DNA from: Sphingomicrobium clamense | Lineage (GTDB): Bacteria; Pseudomonadota; Alphaproteobacteria; Sphingomonadales; Sphingomonadaceae | Assembly: GCF_019264355.1 (NCBI RefSeq) | Contig: NZ_JAHVAH010000001.1 | Coordinates: forward strand, 1,968,001-2,032,000 | DNA: 64,000 nt | Direction of reading: 5' to 3' | Part shown: one piece after another, positions 1 to 7,923 of the stretch | Position numbering within the stretch: the stretch's first letter is position 1 | Layout of the letters: each line of letters starts with the position of its first letter | Notes under the pieces: model-generated | Told to the model about the DNA's origin: nothing | Seen by the model: the letters and a program-made list of their open reading frames with translations, nothing else | Database searches by the model: none | Program-made: the position numbers and the translations under genes

Positions 1-1
1 G

Positions 2-943
2 GACCCGCACCTGCGCGAGGCGTTCAGCTTCCACACGCTGCTGGTCGGCGGCAACCCGTTCACCTGTTCGTCCATCTACGCGCTGATCCACAAATTGGAG
101 CGTGACGGCGGTGTCTGGTTCGCGAAGGGAGGCACCAACCGGCTAGTCGCGGGCATGGTCGCGTTGTTCGAGCGGTTGGGCGGTACGGTTCGGCTCGGCG
201 ATCCCGTCACCTTCATCGGCACCAAGGGCGACCGCGTAACCGGTGTCGAAACGCGCAGCGGCTGGCATGGAGAGGCCGACATGGTCGCAAGCAACGGCGA
301 CGTGGTCTCGACCTATCGACTGCTCAAACATCCGCGCGGGCAGAAAGAGACGAAGCGGCTCGCGGGCAAGCGGATGAGCCCGTCTTTGTTCGTGCTCCAT
401 TTCGGGCTGGAAGGGACATTCCCCGACATTCCGCATCACATGATCCTGTTTTCGGAGCGCTACAAAGGCCTGCTCGGGGATATCTACAATGCGGGCCGAC
501 TCGCGCCCGATCCGGCGCTCTATCTCCATCATCCGACCAAAACCGATCCGGCGATGGCACCCAATGGATGCTCGACCTTTTACGCGTTGGCCCCTGTCCC
601 ACACCTCGGGAAGGCGCCGGTCGACTGGGACAATGAGCGCGAAGCTTATGAGGAGATTATCCTCGACACGCTCGAAAAACGGCTGATTCCCGACATTCGC
701 TCGCGCATCCGGACGCGCTTTTCCTACGCGCCGACCGACTTCCAAGGTGATCTGTTCGCGCATCTGGGCAGCGCATTCAGTCTCGAACCCGTGTTAACAC
801 AATCGGCATGGTTTCGAGTCCACAATCGCGACGATGTCTTACAGAACCTCTTCTTCGTGGGAGCGGGAACCCATCCTGGCGCGGGTATCCCGGGCGTGGT
901 CGGCTCTGCCGAAGCCACGGCCCGCCTCATGCTCGATGACTAG
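2..943 (+). CDS. crtI: Phytoene desaturase CrtI, C-terminal part (5' end outside window)
   Basis: This FAD-dependent desaturase turns phytoene into lycopene or neurosporene in carotenoid synthesis at the inner membrane. The frame is open from the first bases, so about 313 residues are visible against roughly 490-510 for the family; the N-terminal FAD-binding motif lies outside. Visible family features are the LREAFSFHTLLVGGNPF stretch, GGVWFAKGGTNRLVAGM and the C-terminal FVGAGTHPGAGIPGVVGSAE motif that closes the FAD site. The stop codon overlaps the start of crtB by 8 bp, so the two are probably translationally coupled. Confidence 0.95.
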   Translation, partial: DPHLREAFSFHTLLVGGNPFTCSSIYALIHKLERDGGVWFAKGGTNRLVAGMVALFERLGGTVRLGDPVTFIGTKGDRVTGVETRSGWHGEADMVASNGDVVSTYRLLKHPRGQKETKRLAGKRMSPSLFVLHFGLEGTFPDIPHHMILFSERYKGLLGDIYNAGRLAPDPALYLHHPTKTDPAMAPNGCSTFYALAPVPHLGKAPVDWDNEREAYEEIILDTLEKRLIPDIRSRIRTRFSYAPTDFQGDLFAHLGSAFSLEPVLTQSAWFRVHNRDDVLQNLFFVGAGTHPGAGIPGVVGSAEATARLMLDD

Positions 944-1859
944 CCCGCGCGACCAACTCGTCGCCGATGCGCAGGCAACCATCGCCGAAGGATCGAAGAG
1001 CTTCCGCTTCGCCAGCCAGTTGTTCGACGCCCAAACGCGCGAGCATAGCTGGCTGCTCTACAGCTGGTGCCGCGCCTGCGACGACATCACCGACGGTCAG
1101 ACGCTAGGCCACGATGCCGAAGTGACCGAGGACCCGCTCGACCGGATCGCATTCCTCGAAGAGAAAACCAATGCCGCCTTGCTAGGCGAGGAAACCGGGC
1201 TTGCCGCGTTCGACGCATTGGGTGTGGTCGTGGCCGAATGCGGCATCGACCCAACCCTGACCGACGATCATCTTGCCGGTTTTTCACGCGATGCGGTCGG
1301 CTGGCAGCCCCGGACCGAAGACGACCTGCTTTCCTATTGCTATCAAGTCGCAGGCGCCGTCGGCGTCATGATGGCGCAGGTGATGGGGGTCGATCCCGAC
1401 GATCGCGACACGCTCGACCGCGCCGCCGATCTTGGCATTGCTTTCCAGCTCGCCAACATCGCGCGTGACGTGATCGAGGATGCCAATGTCGGGCGCTGCT
1501 ACTTGCCGATGCAGTGGCTCAAGGCGGTCGGGCTCGCCGGTGAGGATATCACCCACCCGATCCATCGCTCCTCGCTCGCACGGCTCAACAAGCGCCTTGC
1601 CGACCTCGCCGACCAGTATCGCGCCTCGGCGCGTGTCGGTGCCGCCCGCCTGCCCTTCCGCAGCCGCTGGGCGATCAACAGCGCGTCGCGTATTTACGGT
1701 CGGGTCGCAGAGAAGGCGCGCAAGCTCGGCGAACATGCCTGGGACCAGCGCATCGTCGTGCCCAAGCACGAGAAGGCGCGGCTCGTCGCGCTGGCACTAC
1801 TCGATTCGCTCAAATCGCCTCCGCAGGTCAGCCGCGAAGGGCTTTGGACGCGGCCCTAG
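936..1859 (+). CDS. crtB: Phytoene synthase CrtB
   Basis: The enzyme condenses two geranylgeranyl diphosphates into phytoene, the first committed carotenoid step. The protein has 307 residues, a normal length. Two Asp-rich substrate-Mg sites are visible: RACDDITDG near residue 50 and NIARDVIEDANVGRCYLP near residue 175. The ATG at 936 is chosen because the frame upstream only re-reads crtI and the protein then begins MTSPRDQLV like relatives. It overlaps the crtI stop by 8 bp and converges on the next gene with a 4 bp overlap. Confidence 0.95.
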   Translation: MTSPRDQLVADAQATIAEGSKSFRFASQLFDAQTREHSWLLYSWCRACDDITDGQTLGHDAEVTEDPLDRIAFLEEKTNAALLGEETGLAAFDALGVVVAECGIDPTLTDDHLAGFSRDAVGWQPRTEDDLLSYCYQVAGAVGVMMAQVMGVDPDDRDTLDRAADLGIAFQLANIARDVIEDANVGRCYLPMQWLKAVGLAGEDITHPIHRSSLARLNKRLADLADQYRASARVGAARLPFRSRWAINSASRIYGRVAEKARKLGEHAWDQRIVVPKHEKARLVALALLDSLKSPPQVSREGLWTRP

Positions 1860-2167
1860 TCGGGGCGGCTGTCAGCGAGAAAACTCATCAGCTGTGCCAG
1901 CGTGGATTCCATCTGGTCCTGCATCTGGCTGATCAGCTCGTTCTCGCGCATGCCTTCATGGTCGAGCGGCTTGGAATAGCTTTCCGAAAAGGCCTGCAAA
2001 TCTTCCTGGTCGAACACGCCCCGCGCCACCAGCCGGGCAAGAATGACCAACAGGCCATTGGTGTTGGCAATGTTGCCGGCCACCAGCGCCTCGTCCACCA
2101 TGGTCAGTCGCTGGCTTTCCTCTTCGGTTTTTTCGGTGCCTTCGAGCGTGTCGGATTCTTCGGTCAT
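1856..2167 (-). CDS. Small hypothetical acidic protein (103 aa)
   Basis: No family recognised. The protein has an acidic N-terminus rich in Glu and Thr, followed by a predicted helical body (roughly residues 22-100) with no signal peptide or membrane segment. It overlaps the 3' end of crtB by 4 bp in convergent orientation and is divergent from the glycosyltransferase gene at 2253. GC-rich codon use matches its neighbours, which supports it as a real gene. A helical cytosolic adaptor is possible but this is a guess. Confidence 0.6.
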   Translation of the reverse strand: MTEESDTLEGTEKTEEESQRLTMVDEALVAGNIANTNGLLVILARLVARGVFDQEDLQAFSESYSKPLDHEGMRENELISQMQDQMESTLAQLMSFLADSRPD

Positions 2168-2252
2168 GCCGCCAGCTTAAGCGCTTCGTCGGCAAGCGCC
2201 ACCCCCGAATGATCTTGCAGCGCAACAAGCCGCTCGTCTAAGCCTTGCGCCC

Positions 2253-3404
2253 ATGGATCCAACGGCCATGCGTGTTGCCCTGTTCGCCGGCAACTACAAC
2301 TATGTTCGCGACGGCGCGACGCAGACGCTCAACCGGCTGGTCGAGTATTTGCTGCGCAAAGGAGTCGCGGTCCGGATCTACTCTCCGGTCGTCAAGGCTC
2401 CGGCCTTCGAGCCGCAAGGTGAGATGGTACATGTCCCCGCGCTGCGCATCCCCGGACGGTGGGAATATCGCTACCCGATGGGACTGCCGCGCCGCGTGCG
2501 CAAGGACCTGGAAAAATTCGATCCCAATGTCGTGCACATCGCCAGTCCCGACATCACCGCGCACCGTGCTGTGACATGGGCGCGCAAGCGCGACATCGCG
2601 CGCGTCGCCTCGGTCCACACACGCTTCGAAACCTATTTCCAATATTATCATCTGGGCTGGGCCGAGCCGTGGGCGCGCGCGGGCCTGCGTCGCCTCTACC
2701 AGCGCTGCGACGCGCTGGTTGCCCCTGCCCAATCGACGGTCGATGTCCTCTACGCCCAGCGCATGAACGACGACATCTCGATCTGGTCACGCGGGATCGA
2801 TCGTGAACAATTCAATCCCGAGCGGCGCGACATGGGCTGGCGCCGCGACCTCGGGATCGGCGACGATGAGATGGTCATCAGCTTCCTCGGACGCATCGTC
2901 ATGGAAAAGGGGCTCGACGTTTTCGCCGACACGATCCGGGCGCTGAAGGACAGAGACGTCCCGCATCGCGTGCTCGTCATCGGCGACGGCCCGCATCGCG
3001 ACTGGTTCGAAGACGCATTGCCCGACAGCGCAGTGTTCGTGGGTCACCAGGAAGGCCCCGACCTCGCGCGCGCCCTCGCCTCGAGCGATGTGTTCTTCAA
3101 TCCCTCGATCACCGAAACATTCGGAAACGTCACCTTGGAGGCGATGGCCTGCGCGCTGCCGGTGGTCGCCATCTCGGCGACAGGAAGCTCGAGCCTGGTG
3201 CAGGACGGCGTCAACGGGCAGCTCGCACGGCCGGGCAATGTCGATACCATGGCGGATGCGATCGCGGCCTATCAGGAGTCCCCTGAATTGCGCCAACGCC
3301 ACGGTCGCAAGGGGCTCGAGATGGCGCGCGACCGCGATTGGGACACGATCAACAATGCGGTGCTCGACGTCTATGCGCGCTGCATCGCCAAGCACCGCGA
3401 CTGA
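2253..3404 (+). CDS. GT4-family glycosyltransferase (GDP-mannose-type)
   Basis: A GT-B fold retaining glycosyltransferase, probably moving a hexose from a nucleotide sugar to a lipid or glycan acceptor at the cytosolic membrane face. The N-terminal domain opens with RVALFAGNYNYVRDGATQ. The C-terminal donor domain shows FLGRIVMEKGLDVF, VIGDGPHRDWF and the family signature PSITETFGNVTLEAMACALP (Glu-x7-Glu). Length 383 aa is typical. A second ATG at 2268 begins the conserved sequence directly and is an alternative start. Next to carotenoid genes it could glycosylate a carotenoid or lipid, but the acceptor cannot be read from sequence. Confidence 0.85.
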   Translation: MDPTAMRVALFAGNYNYVRDGATQTLNRLVEYLLRKGVAVRIYSPVVKAPAFEPQGEMVHVPALRIPGRWEYRYPMGLPRRVRKDLEKFDPNVVHIASPDITAHRAVTWARKRDIARVASVHTRFETYFQYYHLGWAEPWARAGLRRLYQRCDALVAPAQSTVDVLYAQRMNDDISIWSRGIDREQFNPERRDMGWRRDLGIGDDEMVISFLGRIVMEKGLDVFADTIRALKDRDVPHRVLVIGDGPHRDWFEDALPDSAVFVGHQEGPDLARALASSDVFFNPSITETFGNVTLEAMACALPVVAISATGSSSLVQDGVNGQLARPGNVDTMADAIAAYQESPELRQRHGRKGLEMARDRDWDTINNAVLDVYARCIAKHRD

Positions 3405-3407
3405 GCG

Positions 3408-4043
3408 TTAGATCTTCTCGATCTTCTTGGCCGCCTTGTTGACGATGGCGGCAATCTTCTCGAGCGTTTCTTCGTCGCCATTGGTCTCGGCCATCTTCAT
3501 CCAGAACGCCTTCATCAACCGCTTGACCGCGGGCTTGATCGGCTTGGTGTCCGAGTGGGCCTTGTGCTGGCGCTCGCCATGGCCTTCGAGCCGCTCGAGC
3601 AGCGCCTCGACCTCCTCGGCGCGATCCTTGAGATATTTCTTCCCGTCCTTGGTCGCCGCAAACAGTCGTTTCTTGCCGTCGGGCTCGCGCTCTTCGATCA
3701 GCCCCATGTCCTCGAGCAGTGTCAGCGTCGGATAGACGGTGCCGGGCGAGGGCGCATAGGCACCTCCGGTCATCTCCTCGAGCGCGCGAATGACGTCGTA
3801 GCCGTGCCGCGCTTCCTCGGCGAGCAGGTGCAGGATGACGAGCCGCAACTCGCCGCTATCGAACATGCGCGCGCGGCGCGCGCGAGAGCGATGGCGGTGA
3901 CGATGGCGGTGCCGGTCGCCTCCCAGATGGAAGGTAAAGCCGCCAGGACCGAAGTCCATGTCGAACCCCTTGCCGCCCTTCATGGCCGCGAACTGCCGGA
4001 AAAACTCTTCGTCGAATACGAAGGATTTGCGCCTGCCTCTCAT
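3408..4043 (-). CDS. PadR-family transcriptional regulator
   Basis: Winged-helix repressor of the PadR family. The DNA-binding domain starts near residue 60 (MFDSGELRLVILHLLAEEAR, then HGYDVIRALEEMTGGAYAPS and GTVYPTLTLLEDMGLI), followed by a helical dimerisation tail. The N-terminus carries about 60 extra residues, including a phenylalanine/glycine-rich piece and an alternating His-Arg tract (RHRHRHRHRSRARRAR) that could bind metal or nucleic acid. A clear AAAGGAGA ribosome site precedes the ATG. The promoter region holds ATATC-rich repeats that are probably its own operators. It converges on the glycosyltransferase gene. Confidence 0.88.
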   Translation of the reverse strand: MRGRRKSFVFDEEFFRQFAAMKGGKGFDMDFGPGGFTFHLGGDRHRHRHRHRSRARRARMFDSGELRLVILHLLAEEARHGYDVIRALEEMTGGAYAPSPGTVYPTLTLLEDMGLIEEREPDGKKRLFAATKDGKKYLKDRAEEVEALLERLEGHGERQHKAHSDTKPIKPAVKRLMKAFWMKMAETNGDEETLEKIAAIVNKAAKKIEKI

Positions 4044-4060
4044 GATCTCGTCTCCTTTGG

Positions 4061-4104
4061 GATATCGCGAGTCCCGCGATATATCTTTGCTTAGATATAT
4101 CTTT
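4061..4104. promoter_or_regulatory. Probable PadR autoregulatory operators
   Basis: An inverted repeat ATATCGCG-agtcc-CGCGATAT (4062-4082) overlaps the first of two direct copies of GATATATCTTT (4078-4088 and 4094-4104). The copies are 16 bp apart and GATATATC is itself palindromic. The block sits just upstream of the PadR ribosome site, where autorepressors of this family usually bind. Confidence 0.55.
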
Positions 4105-4174
4105 TTGTGTGTTAGTCAAGTAGTGCAGCTAAGCACGGGTGGAACATTGGTGCGGGAGCGGGCATAGGCAGGCC

Positions 4175-5503
4175 ATGGCCGACCTCTTCGGATCAGACCC
4201 CGCAACACCGCCCGACACGCCCGCCGAGGGCGCGCCGCTTGCCGATCGGCTTCGCCCCCGGTCGCTCGACGAGGTCATCGGCCAGGACCACCTCACCGGT
4301 CCTGAGGGCGCCATCGGCAGAATGGTCGCGGCGGGCAAGCTGTCCTCGATCGTGCTTTGGGGGCCGCCCGGCACCGGCAAGACCTCGATCGCGCGGCTGC
4401 TCGCCGATGCGGTCGGGATGCGTTTCGCGTCGCTATCCGCGGTCTTTTCGGGCGTCGCGGACCTCAAAAAGGCCTTCGCCGAAGCCAAGAAGATGGCGGG
4501 TGCGGGACAGCGCACTTTGCTGTTCGTGGACGAAATCCACCGCTTCAATCGCGCGCAACAAGACGGCTTCCTGCCTTATGTCGAGGACGGCACCATCGTG
4601 CTCGTCGGCGCGACCACCGAAAATCCCAGCTTCGAGCTCAATGCGGCGCTCTTGAGCCGCGCGCAGGTGCTCATCCTGCATCGCCTCGACGAGACCGCAC
4701 TGGGAACCCTCCTCGACCGTGCGGAGGAGGAGATAGGCACCGCCCTGCCCCTCACCGACGACGCGCGCGCTGCGCTGATCGCCAGCGCCGACGGCGACGG
4801 GCGCTTCCTGCTCAACCAAGCCGAGACGCTGCTCGATCTGGGGCTCGAGGAAAGGCTCGATCCGGCGAGCCTCGCCAAGCTGCTCCAGCGCCGTGTTGCG
4901 GTCTATGACAAGGATCGCGAGGGGCACTACAACCTCATCAGCGCTCTCCATAAGAGCTTGCGTGGTTCCGACCCACAGGCTGCGCTCTACTATCTCGCGC
5001 GGATGCTGGTCGCGGGCGAAGAGCCGCTCTACGTGCTCCGCCGCCTCGTCCGCTTCGCCAGCGAGGATATCGGCCTCGCCGACCCGCAGGCGCTCGTCCA
5101 GTGCCTGGCGGCAAAGGACGCTTACGACTTTCTCGGCAGTCCGGAAGGCGAACTCGCCATCGTGCAGGCCTGCCTCTACTGCGCCACTGCCCCCAAATCG
5201 AACGCCGCCTACAAGGCGCAAAAAGCGGCCTTCCGGAGCGCGAAGGAGACTGGCAGCCTGATGCCGCCGCAGTCCATTCTCAACGCCCCGACCAAGCTGA
5301 TGAAGGAGATCGGCTACGGCAAGGGCTATGCCTATGACCATGATGCCGAAGACGGGTTTTCGGGCGCGGATTACTGGCCCGAGGAGATGGAGTCCCAGGA
5401 CTATTACATGCCCTCCCCGCGCGGGTTCGAGGCGAAGGTCGCCGAACGGCTGAAATATTGGGAAAAACGCCGCCGCGAAATCAGGGGCGACACGGCGCCC
5501 TAA
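4175..5503 (+). CDS. rarA: Replication-associated recombination ATPase RarA (MgsA)
   Basis: AAA+ ATPase of the RarA/MgsA/WRNIP1 family that acts at stalled replication forks. Visible are the typical N-terminus DRLRPRSLDEVIGQDHL, Walker A GPPGTGKTS, Walker B LLFVDEIHRFN, sensor 1 GATTENPSFELNAALLSRA and the C-terminal tetramerisation region with YNLISALHKSLRGSD. Length 442 aa is normal. The ATG at 4175 is preferred over upstream in-frame starts because the extra residues are not family-like. The stop abuts the next gene, suggesting co-transcription. Confidence 0.93.
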   Translation: MADLFGSDPATPPDTPAEGAPLADRLRPRSLDEVIGQDHLTGPEGAIGRMVAAGKLSSIVLWGPPGTGKTSIARLLADAVGMRFASLSAVFSGVADLKKAFAEAKKMAGAGQRTLLFVDEIHRFNRAQQDGFLPYVEDGTIVLVGATTENPSFELNAALLSRAQVLILHRLDETALGTLLDRAEEEIGTALPLTDDARAALIASADGDGRFLLNQAETLLDLGLEERLDPASLAKLLQRRVAVYDKDREGHYNLISALHKSLRGSDPQAALYYLARMLVAGEEPLYVLRRLVRFASEDIGLADPQALVQCLAAKDAYDFLGSPEGELAIVQACLYCATAPKSNAAYKAQKAAFRSAKETGSLMPPQSILNAPTKLMKEIGYGKGYAYDHDAEDGFSGADYWPEEMESQDYYMPSPRGFEAKVAERLKYWEKRRREIRGDTAP

Positions 5504-5545
5504 ATGTCGTTATCATGCCCCCGTTCAACAACAGGGGGTTGTTCC

Positions 5546-6850
5546 ATGTACCGTTCCGACACTCCGGCCGCCTATTGGCGCGACCAACTGGTCGAATGGG
5601 GACCCAAGGTCCTCATCGCCATCCTCATCCTCGTGCTTACCCATTTCGTCGCCAAGGCGGTGCAATGGGGGGTCAAGCGGGTCGTAGAGAAGCTGCCCAT
5701 CCTCAAGCGAGACCCCGGCGTCGGGGGCGACAGTGTCGGCACCGAACTCGGCCGCCTTGCCTATTGGCTGGTGTGGCTGGTCGGGCTCATCATGGCGCTC
5801 AACTCGCTGGGATTGAGCGAATCGCTCCAGCCGCTCGAACGGCTCGCCAACGAAGTCTTCGCGTTCCTGCCCAATCTTCTGGGTGCGGGCGTTATCTTCT
5901 TTGTCGGCCTGATCCTTGCGCGAATCGTCCGCCACGTAATCGAAGCCGCGCTCGGCGCGCTCAACATCGAACGGCTCGCGGGACGCGCGGGCCTTAATAT
6001 CGGCGATGCGCCGGTGGCAGTCGACAGCGAAGGGAGTGCGACCGAAGGCGCTGCTCCCGCCCGCAGCTCGATCGCCAAGGCAGTCGGGATGACGGTCGGT
6101 GCGCTAATCATCATCTTCGCGTCAATTGCAGCGCTCCAGGCGCTCGAAATCACCGCCATCTCCGATCCCGCCACGCGGATGCTCGAAGCCATCGCGCTGG
6201 CGATTCCCAACGTGATTGCTGCCGCGATCTGGCTCGCCATCGCGTTCGTGATCGGCAAATGGGTCAAGACGCTGATCGAGACGGTGCTGCCCAGCATCGG
6301 CTTCGACGACAGCGTGCGCGCGATCGGCGTGCTTCCGGCGGCTAGCCAGCCGAGCCGCATCGTCGGCGTGATCGCGATGACCGCCATCCTGCTCTTCGCC
6401 GCCATCGAAGCGGCGCGCCAGATTGGCGGGGACAGCGTGGCGATCCTGCTGTTCCAGATCACCGAATTGGGCGGAAAGGTCATCTTCGGCACGGTCATCA
6501 TCGTGGTCGGCCTGTTCCTCGCGCGCATCCTTGCCAACATCGTCGGCGCGGGCACGGGCGAAGGAAGCTATGCCGAAACGATCGTCAAATATGCGATCAT
6601 CGCGCTCTTCACCGCGATCGGCCTTACCTTCATGGGTCTGGCCAACGAGATCGTGATCCTCGCCTTCGGGCTCATCCTGGGTTCGGCCGCCATCGCCACC
6701 GCGCTGGCCTTCGGGCTCGGCGGGCGCGACTTCGCGGCGAAGAAGCTGGAGCAGTGGGACGACGGCTCGGCCCCGCCCGCGGCGCATGCGCCGCCCAAAC
6801 GCATCCGCAAGGCACCGCCCGAGGATGACAGCCAACCGCCTCTGGTGTGA
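5546..6850 (+). CDS. Mechanosensitive-channel-like membrane protein (conserved TM-helix repeats)
   Basis: An inner-membrane protein with at least seven hydrophobic segments and repeated 'conserved TM helix' units, for example FLPNLLGAGVIFFVGLILAR and IPNVIAAAIWLAIAFVIGKW. This class is related to small-conductance mechanosensitive channels; a role in osmotic adaptation is inferred from the family. Residue 1 is placed at 5546 because an ACAGGGGG ribosome site lies just upstream; an ATG at 5504, directly after the rarA stop, is possible. The C-terminus is polar and proline-rich. It overlaps the next gene by 4 bp (GTGA). Confidence 0.8.
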   Translation: MYRSDTPAAYWRDQLVEWGPKVLIAILILVLTHFVAKAVQWGVKRVVEKLPILKRDPGVGGDSVGTELGRLAYWLVWLVGLIMALNSLGLSESLQPLERLANEVFAFLPNLLGAGVIFFVGLILARIVRHVIEAALGALNIERLAGRAGLNIGDAPVAVDSEGSATEGAAPARSSIAKAVGMTVGALIIIFASIAALQALEITAISDPATRMLEAIALAIPNVIAAAIWLAIAFVIGKWVKTLIETVLPSIGFDDSVRAIGVLPAASQPSRIVGVIAMTAILLFAAIEAARQIGGDSVAILLFQITELGGKVIFGTVIIVVGLFLARILANIVGAGTGEGSYAETIVKYAIIALFTAIGLTFMGLANEIVILAFGLILGSAAIATALAFGLGGRDFAAKKLEQWDDGSAPPAAHAPPKRIRKAPPEDDSQPPLV

Positions 6851-7695
6851 GGCACCGCTTCGAGGCGACGGTCGCGATCGACTGGTCAGGCGCAAAAGGC
6901 CGTCGCCACAAGGGAATTGAGATTGCAGAGGCGCGGGGGAGCGATCCTCCGCGCCTCGTGCGTCCGGGCCATGTCTGGTCACGAAGCGAAGTGCTCGACT
7001 GGCTGCTCGACCGTGCAGCCAAAGAACCGACGCTATTCGGCTTCGACTTCTCCTTCGCGCCGCCCTTCGTCGAGCGCGGTAGCTACTTGCCGGGCGATGA
7101 CGTGCCGGTCGAAGCAAAACCATTCTGGGCCTATATCGATGCCAATAGCGCCGATGAGGATCTGGGCGCTGCCAGCTTTCTCGAGCAGCTCCACCGTCGC
7201 CACTTCTATTTCGGCAAGGCCGACGGGACCAAGGCCGACTATATGCATTTCCGGCGATGCGAGATGCGCTTCAATGCGAGCGGCGGCGGCAAGGCGGCGA
7301 CGGTCTACGACGCGATCGGCGCGGCGCAGGTTGCCAAGGCGAGTTTTGCGGGAATGCGATTACTGAATCGGTTTGCTGGAAGGGTGCCGGTCTGGCCGTT
7401 CGATCCGGTGCCGGCACAGGGGAGCCTGGTCGTCGAGATTTACGGACGGCTGTACATCCGGATGGCTGGCTTGCGTGGGCTCAAGCTGCGTGATCGCAGG
7501 AGCCTGAACCAGGCGCTGGACGCGTTGGGCAGTCCGCCGTGGCGGCAGCGAACCCGCCTCACCGACCATGCCAGCGACGCGCTGGTCACCGCGGCGGGAA
7601 TGCGTGCGATGCTCGAAAAGCCAGACGCGTTCTCGCCCGAAGGTCTGACGCCCCTTATCGCGCGAACAGAAGGCTGGACCTTCGGCGTGACTTGA
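6847..7695 (+). CDS. Conserved hypothetical protein, RNase H-like fold suspected
   Basis: A 282-residue cytosolic protein starting with GTG inside the stop codon of the preceding gene (GTGA overlap). The motifs AIDWSGAKG at the N-terminus, LFGFDFSFAPPF near residue 62 and a late DHASDALVTAAGMRA place acidic residues as in RNase H-like or DUF429-type proteins. That assignment is by pattern only. No membrane segment or signal peptide is seen. It ends 21 bp before tRNA-Thr. Confidence 0.65.
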   Translation: MRHRFEATVAIDWSGAKGRRHKGIEIAEARGSDPPRLVRPGHVWSRSEVLDWLLDRAAKEPTLFGFDFSFAPPFVERGSYLPGDDVPVEAKPFWAYIDANSADEDLGAASFLEQLHRRHFYFGKADGTKADYMHFRRCEMRFNASGGGKAATVYDAIGAAQVAKASFAGMRLLNRFAGRVPVWPFDPVPAQGSLVVEIYGRLYIRMAGLRGLKLRDRRSLNQALDALGSPPWRQRTRLTDHASDALVTAAGMRAMLEKPDAFSPEGLTPLIARTEGWTFGVT

Positions 7696-7716
7696 GCCAA
7701 TAGCGCCGACGCGGTC

Positions 7717-7789
7717 GCCGGCTTAGCTCAGCTGGTAGAGCAGCGGTTTTGTAAACCGAAGGTCGCGGGTTCGACTCCTGCAGCCGGCA
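7717..7789 (+). tRNA. tRNA-Thr (anticodon UGU)
   Basis: A full cloverleaf can be drawn: acceptor GCCGGCT pairs with AGCCGGC, D arm GCTC/GAGC, anticodon loop TTTGTAA with anticodon TGT, and a T arm around GGTTCGACTCC. The 3' CCA is not fully encoded (CCG follows the discriminator A). ACA codons are read. Confidence 0.95.
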
Positions 7790-7871
7790 CCGCCCTCACG
7801 AAATCTCGGAACCTTTCGGGCGCCCGCCCGTTGGGTGTGTGTAATTCAATTCGACAGATGCGAATTATGGG

Positions 7872-7899
7872 AAGGTCGCCAACTCACGTTGGCGACCTT
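7872..7899. terminator. Bidirectional hairpin terminator
   Basis: A perfect 12 bp inverted repeat AAGGTCGCCAAC-tcac-GTTGGCGACCTT sits between the tRNA and the convergent TonB-receptor gene. Short T runs can form on either strand, so it may end transcription from both sides. Confidence 0.7.
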
Positions 7900-7923
7900 T
7901 ACCGTTTCCGGCTCCCGAGATTC

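Noticed and set aside
1..1859. A photosynthesis gene cluster at the left edge
   Set aside because: Only crtI and crtB are visible and no bch or puf gene follows, so the carotenoid genes alone do not support it.
7717..7789. tRNA-Thr as an integration site for an element
   Set aside because: The flanks are ordinary core genes, no repeat of the tRNA 3' end was seen downstream and there is no integrase in the window.
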